DNA from: Trileptium ribeirensis
Lineage: Eukaryota > Nematoda > Enoplea > Enoplida > Thoracostomopsidae
Reading direction: 5' to 3'
Assembly: GCA_030248225.1 (NCBI GenBank)
Contig: JASANE010028601.1
Span: 62,001 to 126,000, forward strand
DNA: 64,000 nt
Below, in pieces: positions 1-11,450 of this stretch (the stretch's first letter is position 1; each line of letters starts with the position of its first letter). The translations under genes were made by a program, and so were the position numbers. The notes under the pieces were generated by a model. It did no database searches and had not been told where the DNA came from. It saw only the letters and a program-made list of their open reading frames with translations.

Positions 1-841
1 ACAAGAGGAAGTAAACAAGGAGACAGCGTACGCGATACGCAATGTGCACCGTTGCCAATTGTCAGCGTATGGCTCTAAACAGTTGGTATTTTGGCTTATA
101 TATCTTGGACTTCACTTGTGATTTAAAACTCAAAAGAAAAAATAAAAAGCAAAAGTTTAATAGTATAATAATACCACCTAGGTATGTAATAATTTCATCA
201 TATATTAACAACCAAAAGATGTGACTGTACAAAAATTAAAGTTCACGACTCTACAACAGTAAGCGACAGGAATTCTTACATTTCGAAAATAAATGACATT
301 TCCAAATCCGCCAATTTTAGCACAATTTAGGAGTTCCGGTTTAGTAAGTTCGTTCGGCTAGTTATAGCGTTTATATATTGCTAGTGAATAAACCGTTACG
401 CCTTACATGGCCCTTAAGAGAAGCTGTACTCTGACTACGCCTACAGAATTTTACAAAGTGCTCAGAATTAGCCTTTGTATTTGCCTATTACGGTATATAT
501 ACTTACGGCCATTTGTTTATTCTCTTAAATCATTATTAGATTATTCTTTAGATGGTTTTATGACATTATAGATACTTTCAAGTCGAATACTAAAACAGCT
601 ACACAGAAGAGACAACCAATTGATTTCATTTGAATGGATAGTTTTTTATTTAAACCAAGAAACTTATTGGTGTGGCATTGAACAGAATGTGAATTTATTA
701 AAGCTTGATGACTAAAACACTCAATGTATTGTATTTTTAAATGCATCAAGCATCAACATGAAAAAAGCGAGGATGCCGCCAGTTTTCGCAACTTCTGAAT
801 CTCTTAATATATTAAATTATTCAAGTTCCGTATCCACGGAC
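1..841. other. AT-rich non-coding DNA, probably TRP-gene intron
   Basis: No coding exon, RNA gene or repeat is recognised here. The short open frames have no family resemblance and AT-rich composition. Because the exon that follows is read on the minus strand, this stretch lies downstream of it and is probably the next intron of that gene. Confidence 0.4.
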
Positions 842-1075
842 CAACTGTCGGTCTGTCACCGCGTTCGGCTGCTTCGAGAAACCGTTTCTCGTTCGGCGCT
901 GGCGCTGGTCGAAGTGCAGCAATTGGAGGAACTGCAGTTAGCGACCGACGTGTGGTCATACGTCCTTGAGGCGGATGATACTGGTTGTTGTAGTCCTGTG
1001 TTCCCGATCGACCAGACCATGACGCTTTAATGCGCGACGCGACGGATGGAGACCTTGCGTCCCGGTAAAATTTGT
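842..1075 (-). CDS. TRP (TRPC-like) cation channel, single N-terminal exon
   Basis: This GC-richer island in AT-rich DNA is open in one minus-strand frame throughout. It begins after a good acceptor (GCTTTTGCAG, ending at 1076). The 3' donor is uncertain: GTCCGT at 841 or GTGACA at 859. The first two thirds are low complexity, rich in Arg, Ser, Pro and Ala. The end reads EKRFLEAAERGD, which fits the start of the cytoplasmic ankyrin region of TRPC/TRP-gamma channels (pattern E-K-x-F-L-x-A-x-E-R-G-D). In the family this N-terminal region precedes the ankyrin repeats and a six-helix cation channel; neither is in the window. The next exon should lie below position 1. A 90-residue plus-strand frame over the same bases (758-1030) has no family match and is judged a shadow. 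Family call is inference from one short motif. Confidence 0.5.
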
Positions 1076-1329
1076 CTGCAAAAGCAATGAAATTATGTCA
1101 TAAAAACTTGTGAAATTTCATAATCATAGCATAAAAATAATAAAAGTTTATTACAAAAAATAACGTTAAATAAATAAATAAAATAAATAAAATAAAGATC
1201 AGTATTAGTTTCACAACTCATATATAAATTATATTTATAATCAAACTTTATAGCTATATATATCGCGGGTTGTATTTTAATATATTTTTGTCGAATGAAT
1301 AAAAACAGAGAATGTTTTAAACACTACAC
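1076..1329. other. AT-rich intron with an AATAA-type simple repeat
   Basis: Directly 5' of the TRP exon (minus sense). It holds a run of AAATA/AATAA units at about 1163-1200 and otherwise nothing recognisable. Confidence 0.4.
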
Positions 1330-1440
1330 CATTGTTCGTAGTGTGGTGATCGGGTCCTATTGTGAAGTGGTAACATGGTAGTATTGCAAGCTGAAAAGGC
1401 CTGGGTTCGAATTCTAATCAGTCCATTGTAATTATCACTA
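1330..1440 (+). repeat. tRNA-like SINE remnant
   Basis: GGTTCGAATTC at about 1392 is a good match to the RNA polymerase III B box. A degraded A-box-like stretch (GAAGTGGTAACATGG) lies about 35 bases upstream. The acceptor and anticodon arms do not fold as a tRNA, so this looks like a tRNA-derived SINE or tRNA pseudogene rather than a working tRNA. Confidence 0.35.
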
Positions 1441-2039
1441 GTGGACCTGGCTAAATGTATTAATTTGTTTACCCGTGAAAGAAAAATTAATTATCAAAAA
1501 CTCATTCCGGCTCACAGTATGCTTTGTGTGTGTTTCGAAATGTGTAATTCGGCTTCACTGTTATAACTTACATTTTGTATAAACATATTCTAGCCAATCC
1601 TAAATTCATATCTGGCATTTCCACTATATGGACACGTTTTCAAATACTAAAAATCATTAGTTTCGTTGTCTCCAAGTGGTTTATGACAATTTATGGGATG
1701 GTAAAGTGTTTTCTAACAAATAATTTTCAAAAATTGTCGCCTTTAAAAGCAAAACATAATATTTTTCGCAAAACCTTGACAAAAGCGTTGTCCCGAAGCC
1801 ATGCTGACTGTTGAAAATGTATCCTTTTCATTAAATATTGTACACTAAGATATTGAAATCCATAAATACTGAAAAAGTTTATATACGTCCTTAAGACTAA
1901 TGTAATGAAAAACGTTACTTAGAGTAGTAGATTCCGATTTTAGGTTTCATTTAGAAAAGGTTGTGGAACAAATAACTGATAGGTGGCCTGTGGTTTTGGT
2001 AACATGAGTTAAAATAAGCTTTCTAAACCACGGTATAAA
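1441..2039. other. AT-rich non-coding DNA
   Basis: No gene or repeat boundary is recognised. The 79-residue frame at 1575-1814 has no family features and is not supported as coding. Confidence 0.4.
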
Positions 2040-2240
2040 AAGTTTATAATGTAAGCGCTGATTTGACGGGGAAGTTTATCCTCCTAATGGTCGGATCGCT
2101 TCTCCTCAAGCCAAATCTATCCATCCCCCTGAAGTCTAGCGCTCCTTCAACTGTTACGGAAAGTTTTAGCAAAAAAATTGCAAAGATAGGGGATATTATG
2201 AAAATTTAATGCAAATTGGCAAAAATTATTCAAAATTCCG
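2040..2240 (+). repeat. Dispersed repeat family A, degraded copy
   Basis: A C/T-rich segment with 'TCCTCCTAATGG' and 'ATCCATCCCCCTGAAG' is followed by AT-rich text containing GCAAATTGGCAAAAATT. The same arrangement (GC-rich head, GGCAAAAATTGG-like middle, C-rich tail) recurs near 6940, 11140, 18000 (reverse), 39540, 46150 and 47790. Boundaries are approximate. Confidence 0.35.
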
Positions 2241-2885
2241 TCAAAATGACGAAAACTATTGAGTTCTTGAATGGTCACAAGTTTAGCAGAGCAAATTTAG
2301 TAGTTTTGAGGCTCAGAAATTTTAAAATTTAGTGCCTTACGTTATAGATTTGAAGCTCTCACCTTAGTCGTATCCTCAAATTTACGAAAGTAAAGAAAAA
2401 CTTAAAAAATTACAGATTCAACAAATTGGGTGGATGAGTCGAAGCTTATAAAATCATGTATATATTTGCAATAATTTTTTGGTGCCGATGATGAAATACC
2501 TGAAAATTTTGTGAACCGAGTGCTCATTCTAGAATCTTAAAATGCAAAGTGTTTAGAAAATCAGCCAGTTATGGCACAATAAGTTCCAATTTTTTTTTCA
2601 GATAAACGCGTGCAATTTTACGCATTTTACGTAACCATACGTGATTGCAGAATTAGTTAAACAAAGTTACAGAAATAGCTATGAGATTCTAACGCCCATT
2701 TCCAATATTTACACTTAAATCAGGGCATTGTGGAATTAGATTTTCTGCATTGCAACAGTATATAAAGTAATTTGAAAAATAAACTTAACAGATTTATCAA
2801 ACAACGTGTTTATAATTACTACAAGAAAATTCGTAAAAATAAGGAACAGGCCAATTCATCGACACCGAACACTAAGTCTCCGTAC
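2241..2885. other. AT-rich non-coding DNA
   Basis: Nothing recognisable; short open frames only. Confidence 0.4.
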
Positions 2886-3083
2886 AATTTATTCCCTTAC
2901 AATTCGTCCCTTGGGCAAATCGTTCCCTGGACGATTCGTTCCCTGACGATTAGCTGCGGCCAGAATGACAACCAGGGTTAGGTTTGCGCTTAGGTTTAAG
3001 CGTGAGCTTCGGCTTAAGCTTAAGCATAGTCCATGTATGACTTGACAAGGGGACGAATTGTCCATGAACGAATTGTCCAGTAA
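2886..3083. mobile_element. Foldback/MITE-like element with repeated inverted ends
   Basis: The left arm (about 2886-2950) carries ACAATTCGTCCCTTG and several copies of a CGATTCGTTCCCTG-like unit. The right arm (about 3040-3083) carries the inverse, CAAGGGGACGAATTGTCC, followed by GAACGAATTGTCCAG. The centre is a run of TTAAGC/GGTTTAAGC-type hexamers. No target duplication was found, so the class is undecided. Confidence 0.45.
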
Positions 3084-3889
3084 CCACAAAAATATAAAAA
3101 GTATTTTGCATAAAAATTTTATTACAAAACTCATCAATATTTAGCTCTACCAAATCTGTTTTGCAATGAACTTACTGAGTCCATCAAAAACGTTTGTACT
3201 TAACCGCCTAACAAGTCGAAAGCTAGCAGCGCCAAGTCGATTTTTATTTGGCTCCAATTTGTTTACCGATTCGTGTAGATGTTGACTCTCATCTTCTGGC
3301 ATTATCAATTTTATTTCTTTACACAATATTATTAGTAGTAGCTACGCCAGAATAAAAGTCACGTTTATAATGAAAGTGTTCTCGGCTACATCACCGCACT
3401 ATAAACGTATTAAAATAAAACGAACATTGTGAATTATAATATTTATGCGGCTGAAACAATGCTAAAAACGAAATTTAATTAATTTTTTTTCATTTAACAA
3501 AATAAATTTGAATAAAATGTAAAAGGTTTTAATTGATTGTTTGACAATCTTTAAGGAAAAACTAGTACTGACCACCTTATCGCTAACAAGTAAACAATGT
3601 TAACAGGGCTAAGTTGTACTGGACAAAACATGCACAGAACAATGCTCTGTTATTGTTGCGGAAACTGTCAGGTTGTGACATTTTTTGACCTTTCTCAAAC
3701 TGGGAATATAAGTCTTCGAATTGTCGTTCAAAAACGGCGAAAGACCTACTATACGAAACCAGTGGTAAAGTTCACTTCGTCATTCGCCGGGTAAATATAC
3801 TTAGTTATGTCGTAAGAATAAAGACAGGATAAAGGACCAATATGAACATTACAGAAACTTGAACAAACGTTGATATCGTAATGGCCGAG
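3084..3889. other. AT-rich non-coding DNA
   Basis: No gene or repeat is recognised. Confidence 0.4.
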
Positions 3890-6480
3890 TCGTTTGATAG
3901 TCCAGTAATAACAGATTGGTCCTTAGTACGAGCCCCAGCCTAGCCTCATTCGTTCTCAGACTTTCATCGTACGCATGTATAGGTTAACCGACAGAAGCGG
4001 TGAAGTAGCCGTTTTGATTCGTAATAATCCAAATCTTTGCGTTATCGATATTACACCTGATGAATATAGCTCCATGAAAAGTACTTCTATTGATAATACT
4101 TGAAGAAAAAGACTATCGTGCCTCTACCGCCCACCATACGAGCATATGTTCGGTTCAGAAGCTTCTAAGATACATTAACAACGTCAGATGTCCCTTTACG
4201 AATGTAGCATCGAAAATTTATAATTTGCCTGATATTGACTGGGTCAACAGTTGCTGGAAAAATTGTCCAGTCAACAACTATTTTATAGATTGATTTCACA
4301 ATTTAGATTCGATCCAAGTGGTTTCGTTTCCAACTCGTCTTATAATCCATCTAGATCCTGTATTAACAACTTCTTCGCAGAATCTTCCATAAATATCCAA
4401 TTAGGAATCTCGTACAGACCACGTTTAGATTGATTTTCATATAGCCTGGTTATTACTTGAATCTATTTGTGCACATAATTCTAGGATTTTCGCATTAGTT
4501 AGTAGCTTCCTTTAATATCGTGTATTTGGGATTTTATGATTGACAATTTATTACATTATATAAAAAATTGAACATGTTCGGCTGCACTTTAAGTGATGTC
4601 TGTGAGAAATTAGTTCCAAATTTAAAGTTTTTATTAACTATGAAAATACATATCGCTTTATCCAAAAGCTTGTTAGACAAAAGGCTACATTATAAAAATC
4701 TTAAGTTAATCTCGAAACACACGGCGTATAAGATTTAAAAATAAAGATAATTTAAAATTCAATACAGCTGTCGCCCGGTTCAGCCGAAATCTAGAGAGGC
4801 AAACTTTTGCTAGCGGTAACAGAAATAATATCTTCAATCATGTAAAAAACGGTTATATCTAAAGGCTGGAGTTAGTACACACTATTCGCCAGACAGTACT
4901 CTGGTTACCGATGACAAATTATGATCAAACGTTTTAGCCGAAGCATTGGTTTCGATTTCCATTTCTTACGACGAGCAAATGCCGGCAGAACCGGTGGCAA
5001 TCTGCCAAGAACCGCTTCATTTACCCCTACATGTGCGATTATTCATAAGTTTATGGAATCTATGAAACCGGAGTACAATCATTTGCCACAATGTTATTCA
5101 CAATATTTTCTTAACAGACTTACAATTATTCTTGTTTTTCGTTATCAAACATTTATCACCATCCTTTTTAACGGAGAACTGCCAAAATATGGCTGCGTGC
5201 TCATACGAAAAAGGTGATCCATCCGACCCGCTGAGCTATCGGCAGATATTATTGCTTTCCAACTGTTGTGACTTTATGCAATCTATCGTAAAAATTGTTT
5301 TGAATCACGCTTACGTAATGATAGCTTAATATGTTCTAAATAACATGGTTTCATATTAAAAAGGGTAACCTGCACGCAACTGCTTGAACCTGTCACGGAC
5401 TGGTGTAAAGTTATTGGTAGTGGAAGCTCGAATGATACATTGTATACAGACTTCTCAAAAGATTTTGATACCATTTCGTACGCGACACTACTCACAAACT
5501 TTTAGCACTTGTAATTGTAATTACCGGACAGCTTTCAAAATGGATCACAATTTTACTTAGTAATCAAGGCTTTTGTGTAACGATGAATAACACATTGTCA
5601 GACCACATCTGGAGCTCCACAGGGTAGTGTGTTAGGGCCAATATTATTTATTTTATATATGATGATACTTACTGTCTTGATGATATTATTTTCGAATTAT
5701 TTGCGGACGACGTTAAGATATATGTCAGTTTATTTTCTAACGAAGACAATGTTTCATCAACTACATTGCAGCACGTGCATATTTTTATCCAAAATTGGAC
5801 AAAACATTGGCAATTATCCATACCGATACCTATATGCAACATATTACGCTTGTACAAATATAATTCTTATTTCGAGTACTACCAACTAGGAAACAATATT
5901 CCATCGATAAATTTATGCAAAGTCAGTTAGGTGTTATGATAAGAAACAAGCTTAAATTTTCAGAACACTGCAATCATGTTGTTTCCAAATCCTATCGCAT
6001 CAATAATATGTTATTTGTTGTTTTTTGACTGATTTTTTGATGTTGCGTTCTCATTTTTCATACGTTAGTCCTGTTGTCGAACATAGTAGTCATGTTTGGT
6101 AAACCTTGTTACTTCTTTGATATCGGTAAATTAACAAAGTACGTTTTTCATACATATATTAACAGCACGGGACATTGCCATATGTCAAATGCTGAAAGAT
6201 TTAAACGTATATTTTAATCTAGGACCTCATCTCATGAGCTGCGAAAATTCGAAATGGTAATGATTCTGAAGTGCCTTAATAACGAAACGAACTCGTGTCA
6301 AGACTTTTTTGTATTATCCCACAATACTAACACATTAAGAATACATAAAAAGCTCATTAAGCCTAAATTCTGTTCTTAGGCACTGTTCTAGAATAATCGA
6401 TTTGTGGAACAACACAATGTGTGTAATAACACAATCGCTGATAAAAGCTGCAAACAGTAGGAAATTCAAGCATGCCGTAC
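3890..6480 (+). pseudogene. Decayed CR1/Jockey-like LINE, endonuclease and reverse transcriptase
   Basis: The translated plus strand, hopping between frames, follows the order of a non-LTR ORF2. The endonuclease part includes a YRPPYEH-type motif near 4120 and LPDIDW near 4230. The reverse transcriptase begins near 5210 with KKGDPSDPLSYR, continues with TDFSKDFDTISYATLL near 5450, SGAPQGSVLGPILF near 5610-5655, and the catalytic LFADDVKIYV box near 5695. A C-terminal SKSYRINNMLF motif follows near 5990. Stops and frame changes occur throughout, so it cannot make a working protein. The motifs parallel those of the better preserved minus-strand LINE at 22-25.5 kb, suggesting the same or a sister family. 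Confidence 0.8.
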
Positions 6481-6939
6481 ACCAGATCTACGTTAATAGG
6501 TTTCTTAGTTTTAGTAGAATTCTACAAATCAGATATAAGTGGTGTTGGCTTCTCAACAAATAAATAATTCGGTGAAACAGCGTTATTTTCACCGTGGAAG
6601 ATTTTAGGTGATCCTGAAATGTCTCTCGGGAAATAAATAAGTTTTGTTTGATTAAGGCGCAACACAGTGTATATGTCAGGCAAAGAAAATTACAATATGA
6701 GTAATATAACAAAAATCTATTATTGCCAAAATGAAATAAAAGTATACTCATAACAGTTAAATTAGTATGCGAATGAAAATATATTTGCACGAAACCCGCA
6801 AGGTAGTCATATATTCACGAATCAGGTGTATTATTTAGTCTCATCATGGAAATGCTGAGATTTAAACGAAAACGAATGTTAATATGCCGCGAGGATATTT
6901 AATACAAAGCCGTGTGTACATTTATCGCACACAGGTGAT
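6481..6939. other. AT-rich non-coding DNA
   Basis: Probably the end of the LINE 3' tail and unique sequence. Nothing else is recognised. Confidence 0.35.
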
Positions 6940-7200
6940 ATATTTATCATAGGAAGGAGCTAGAGGCGGTACTCGGTCAAGGGTTGGATGCACCTAACAC
7001 ATATTTAGCTCCACCCTACGGGCTAGTACCCACCCACGAGCTGAGGACGGCTATGAGCAGAATTTCAAAAAATTTATAAAGATTATGAGAAATCATTGGA
7101 AAGAATAGTTGAAATTTTTGGTTACCCCTGCCCTAATCCAACCTCCTGCTGTGTTTCCCCACCCGCCGGAATCGTCTCCCTCGCTGCCAATGTACCACCT
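6940..7200 (+). repeat. Dispersed repeat family A copy
   Basis: A GC-rich head (GGAGCTAGAGGCGGTACTC, CCACCCTACGGGC) is followed by an AT-rich middle and a C-rich tail (CCCCACCCGCCGGAATCG). This architecture is shared with the other family A copies. It has no coding capacity. Confidence 0.4.
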
Positions 7201-9211
7201 GAGTATCCTATACTTATATAATTACTTCTAAATTCAGTATGTTATACATATTTTTGTTGCACCCATCTTTAATAGTATGGTTATATCTATAATATTATAA
7301 CTATTTAGAAACAGTTCAAATTTTGCAGTTTTTGCGACCGCCCACTTCCAGAAGATATTTGTACTACTTGTTCTACGAATTGTTTATTAGTTTTATGCAT
7401 TTTTATACAGGTGTCTATATTTTATCAATTTTTCTAGAAATTTTGCACAAAAATGAGCTAACACAAGACAAAATATTCAATTAAACGAACAATCTGTAAG
7501 TATTAAATCAACAGAAATGTGCCAAAAATAATTGAAAACTCAATCTGAATATAAGTAATTTGATATAATGTTTTGTATGAATGGAAATCCAGTAGTCAAT
7601 GAAGATGATAATTTTGCTCGCTGCGTTCTACAAAATAAAAGTTTTCAATAAAACTTTGGACTTTGACCCATTATTAAGTACACTGGGTCTGACAAGTCCT
7701 TGACAAAAATCTCCAATCCCTACGTCGTGTACAACACAAATTTTATGTTAACGGCATAGCTTAACTCGTAATAAGATTTGGACGATGATACTAGCCACGT
7801 TTTACTTCAAAACTTGAATATTATACTTAATTAACTGGCAAGCTTCCGAAAGGAGTCCAAAATAATGTCAAACATTTAATGCCTAGTTGCTGTCATAATT
7901 GTTATTTCTGCGTACAGTTTCAGCAGTAAAGTCATTTTTTTAGTTTTTAAGCAATTTTTCGTTGTTATATTATTATGGACGTAGGTTAACTGGTAGTCGG
8001 GTTTTGACCATAATAATAGCCACTTTTAACCTCACAACCTGAATATTGGATACTTATTTATTAGGTGAACATCTATTCATTGAAAGAGTAAAATTTCATA
8101 ATAAAAGCAGTACCATTCAGTTGCTCGGAATATAATATTTAGTAAAGCTTTCCGTATGTGCATAACGGTTTCAGATATTTCCCAGAACCTGGGATAAGGT
8201 GTGATTTGACTCGAATATAGTGACTCAAATATATTCAACCTAACTTTGATTGCAAACCATTTACGCTTGCTTAGTTTACAATGAATTGGACATTTCCATG
8301 TTTGTTGTTATTCCATCCTTTTGAAAGAACACGAAGAATACGAGCAACAGCTGCAGAATAGCTTTGCGTTAAAAGCGATCCAAACAATCTTCATTCATAG
8401 CTGCAACAATTCATAGCTGTAACCCATGTTTGTGTAACGTGGAATATGCATAGTTCACGCGCAGCAGGGTTAATCGAAATCATGTCAATTGCTCGGCTAG
8501 ATGAGCTCGCGGTAACTGGAAATAGTGACACTGCTCATTTTTGTGACTGCTAGGTTAGAGGTGATACTTACAGTCTTGCGCTACCAGCTATGATCCAGCG
8601 GGTATCATGACAAAACTTTACTAAGGTTTATTTCATTGTATAAGGTATTCCGCATGCACACTTTGCCTTCTCTTCGGCTATGTTCTATGCCAGAAAACTT
8701 AGATTCTCGTGGATTGTCGAAACATAAGGCCACAAATTACGATTTGTTTATATAAAAAATGTGATTGAACATTAATTGTAAGAGACGATGCATGACAGCT
8801 GGTGTCTAATAGTTTTAAGTATATTCCAAACTCAGATCTTCAAGAGATACGTTGCTCTAATTTAAAGAAAATCAAGACTGAAATAATGGCTATGCAAATT
8901 AACAATGTTCTATTGATATACTAAAACACTTATTACGATGTTGTTTATGTATCTAATGTGGTTGTACAATATTTGTAACGTGTGCCTGAAAATAGTCTAT
9001 TGATGGATTAAGTGTGATTTAAACTTAGATTTTAAAGTTACATAGATCCAAACTCAAAAAATCAAAGCTGAAAAGAATAACTATTAAAGAACTGCTTAAA
9101 ATTATTCCTTAGATTAGAAATATAACTAAATACCAAAAAATATGATGCGAAAAAAGGAGTAGAATGACAAAATGTTTACAATATTTAAAGTATACATGTT
9201 TGTATACAAAG
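7201..9211. other. Long AT-rich stretch without recognised genes
   Basis: Neither strand has an open frame with family resemblance or exon-like composition, and no repeat could be delimited by eye. Confidence 0.4.
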
Positions 9212-10532
9212 CAGCATTGGAACGGGGTCGCGGGGATATGGGGTCACGGGGTCAGCTAGGGTCACATTTCTCATGCGGTTACTAGGTCAGTACACTGACC
9301 CTGTGACCCCGGATAAAAAATTCTTTTGTGAAGTTACAAACTTTTTCATTAATTTCTATATACAAAGATCTCACTAACATACTGTTCCACATAACCATTT
9401 ATTTATTACTATATACAACTTTTTAATTTTTTTGTGTGTATTGATCACGAAAGGTCACAAAGATCACAAAAATGCGAAAATTTACAAATTCGGCCTTTGT
9501 AGGCCAAATGCCGGATAGGGTAAAGCATACTGGAAAAGATCGGTATTAATTTCTGAAACAGCAACATTCTTGAGTAAAGATGAATCTGCGCCGAGCTGTG
9601 TGACTGTGCTAAGCTGCTACAACGTTCATTACCGCAATGTCTTGTTATTTGGCCTTTGGAGTAGTGTGTGAATCTGATTTCAGACCCGACGAACAATGTA
9701 AGGACGCTTGTAAGCTTGGGCTTACGATTATCACTCAAACACAAGTTTAAATAAATGAAAATGTGAGGAGAAAGTGTATAATCGTCCAAAGTCAGTTGAC
9801 GTCCATCATTTCTGAAATTTGTCCCAGATTTGAACATCTGATGTTATTTGTTTATTATTGCCTTTAAATCTAGGCTCTTTAAGTGTTAGTAGAGTTATTT
9901 GTATACCGTCAGAATTTTCAAATTTTATTTGGTTTTCAATTTTCTTTCGGTTATTTACGTTTGATTAGCGTATCATATATGAGAAATTTTTTTATGTTTT
10001 ACATAAAACAACTGAGAAATTTCACTGATGATGTTTTACAATATTGCAGATTAGAAAATCTTATACAATTTAGATAAAAATTATTTTCCACAAAATTAGT
10101 AATGTTAATTTGTTGACGCTACAGTTGTGCATTCTGGCGATTTTGACCCTAAATTCCGTGTTCCGGAACGAATATTAAAAAAATATTCCAATTTTGAGAC
10201 AGCACAAAGGCCATAATTTATTTAAGACAAATGTTATTGAAATTCGTCTTAAAGATTTGCGTTTACACAAAATTTGGAGGGAACTCATTTGCGGTCACAC
10301 TGAATTCCTCGGAAAAAAATTAATTATTGGTTAGGATAACGGAGACTGGAATATTGGAAACAAATCTTTTTTTAATGAAAGCATAATTTTAATCATGCTA
10401 TGTATTTCAGAAGTTAAAAATACTTGTGTATAAGTGTTTATATATATTTATATATTTATCATCAACGGGGTCACGGGGTCAGGATGCGACGGGGTCACGG
10501 GGTCACTTAGATGTGACCCCGTTCCATTGCTG
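9212..10532. mobile_element. hAT-type DNA transposon, 1.3 kb, non-autonomous
   Basis: The ends are inverted repeats: left CAGCATTGGAACGGGGTCGC, right the inverse of CAGCAATGGAACGGGGTCAC. The CAG start is typical of hAT elements. It is flanked by ATACAAAG (9204-9211) and ATACAAAC (10533-10540), an 8-bp target duplication matching at 7 of 8 bases, again as in hAT. Inside both ends lie repeated GGGGTCAC/GGGGTCA units in both orientations, the layout of subterminal transposase binding sites. Two internal open frames (9445-9837 minus, 130 residues; 9883-10077 plus) show no recognisable BED finger or hAT dimerisation motif, so I treat it as non-autonomous. Low divergence of the ends suggests fairly recent insertion. 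Confidence 0.8.
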
Positions 10533-11139
10533 ATACAAACCAGGGGCACTGCATTGTAAGAAGGGTTTATAACAGTTCAAGATTATTGACATAAAACCCC
10601 AAAATATGTATAATTTTTATTTTTGTTGTGTTTTTTGCGTTTTTTTTAAACATTTTATTGTATTTTATCTTATACATTGTCATATCATTATGTATTTTAT
10701 TTTATACATTTTATTTTATTTTATTATAATGTTCCTTTGTACGGGTAAAAGAAAATTTGACATTCTAACATATCGGTCATCATTATTATAACAGATTTTC
10801 AGCAGTTGACGTCAAAACCGTACGTTCACATCAGTTTGCACAACGCTACATCAGTCTTCACATCAGTTTTTGCTGAAGAGCATTCACTTGCAGATGGCAG
10901 AAAACATCACAGAATTGTCTTACTCCCAATGTCTGAGTCTAAAGACAGCTTTTAGGCCAATACTTCATACTTAATGTATCAAATTAAACATACCTGAATA
11001 TAACAGAGTCCTTTGCGTTGCAAAATATATTCAAATCAAAAAGTAGATTTTGTGAGAGACCGTCTAGTATGTAGCCCCATGTGGTTAGCAGGGGTCAACA
11101 AATGAATTTAATTAAATCTATCATATTGATGACTGGAGT
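10533..11139. other. AT-rich non-coding DNA
   Basis: It contains a T-rich low-complexity tract (10606-10740) that opens a spurious Phe/Ile-rich frame. No gene is seen. Confidence 0.4.
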
Positions 11140-11450
11140 TTGGTTGCTCCCTTTAAGGCTCGGACTCACTCAATCGATTTTTACCCGTGCGAAATTTGGC
11201 GAAATTTGGCAATAATTTGGTAAAGATTAGCAGCAAATGGCAAAACTTGGAGAATTTTTTTCCAAAAATATAAGAAAATTAACAGAGTAGTAGAAAATTT
11301 TGATTAATTATAAAATTTTGATGAAAATTTACCACTCCGTCCGAACACCTTCCGCTCCCCGAAACAGCCGTAAACTGCGAACATTTTCTCGGAACCATCT
11401 ACCCCTAAACCGACGGACATCACATGCCTATGGCCTAGCTCCAACATAAG
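11140..11450 (+). repeat. Dispersed repeat family A copy with diagnostic tail
   Basis: The head is 'TTTAAGGCTCGGACTCAC' and the middle carries GGCGAAATTTGGC units. The tail reads AACCATCTACCCCTAAACCG followed by ACGGACATCACATGCC. That tail recurs at 39830 (GACCATCTACCCCTAG), at 46640 (AACCATCTACGCTCTAAACC) and, inverted, at about 18040. Confidence 0.5.

Noticed and set aside
758..1030. Plus-strand 90-residue open frame
   Set aside because: No family features; the minus strand over the same bases gives a recognisable TRP-type exon with a good acceptor.
9445..9837. hAT transposase in the 1.3-kb element
   Set aside because: No BED finger, no DDE blocks and no dimerisation motif could be read in any frame.
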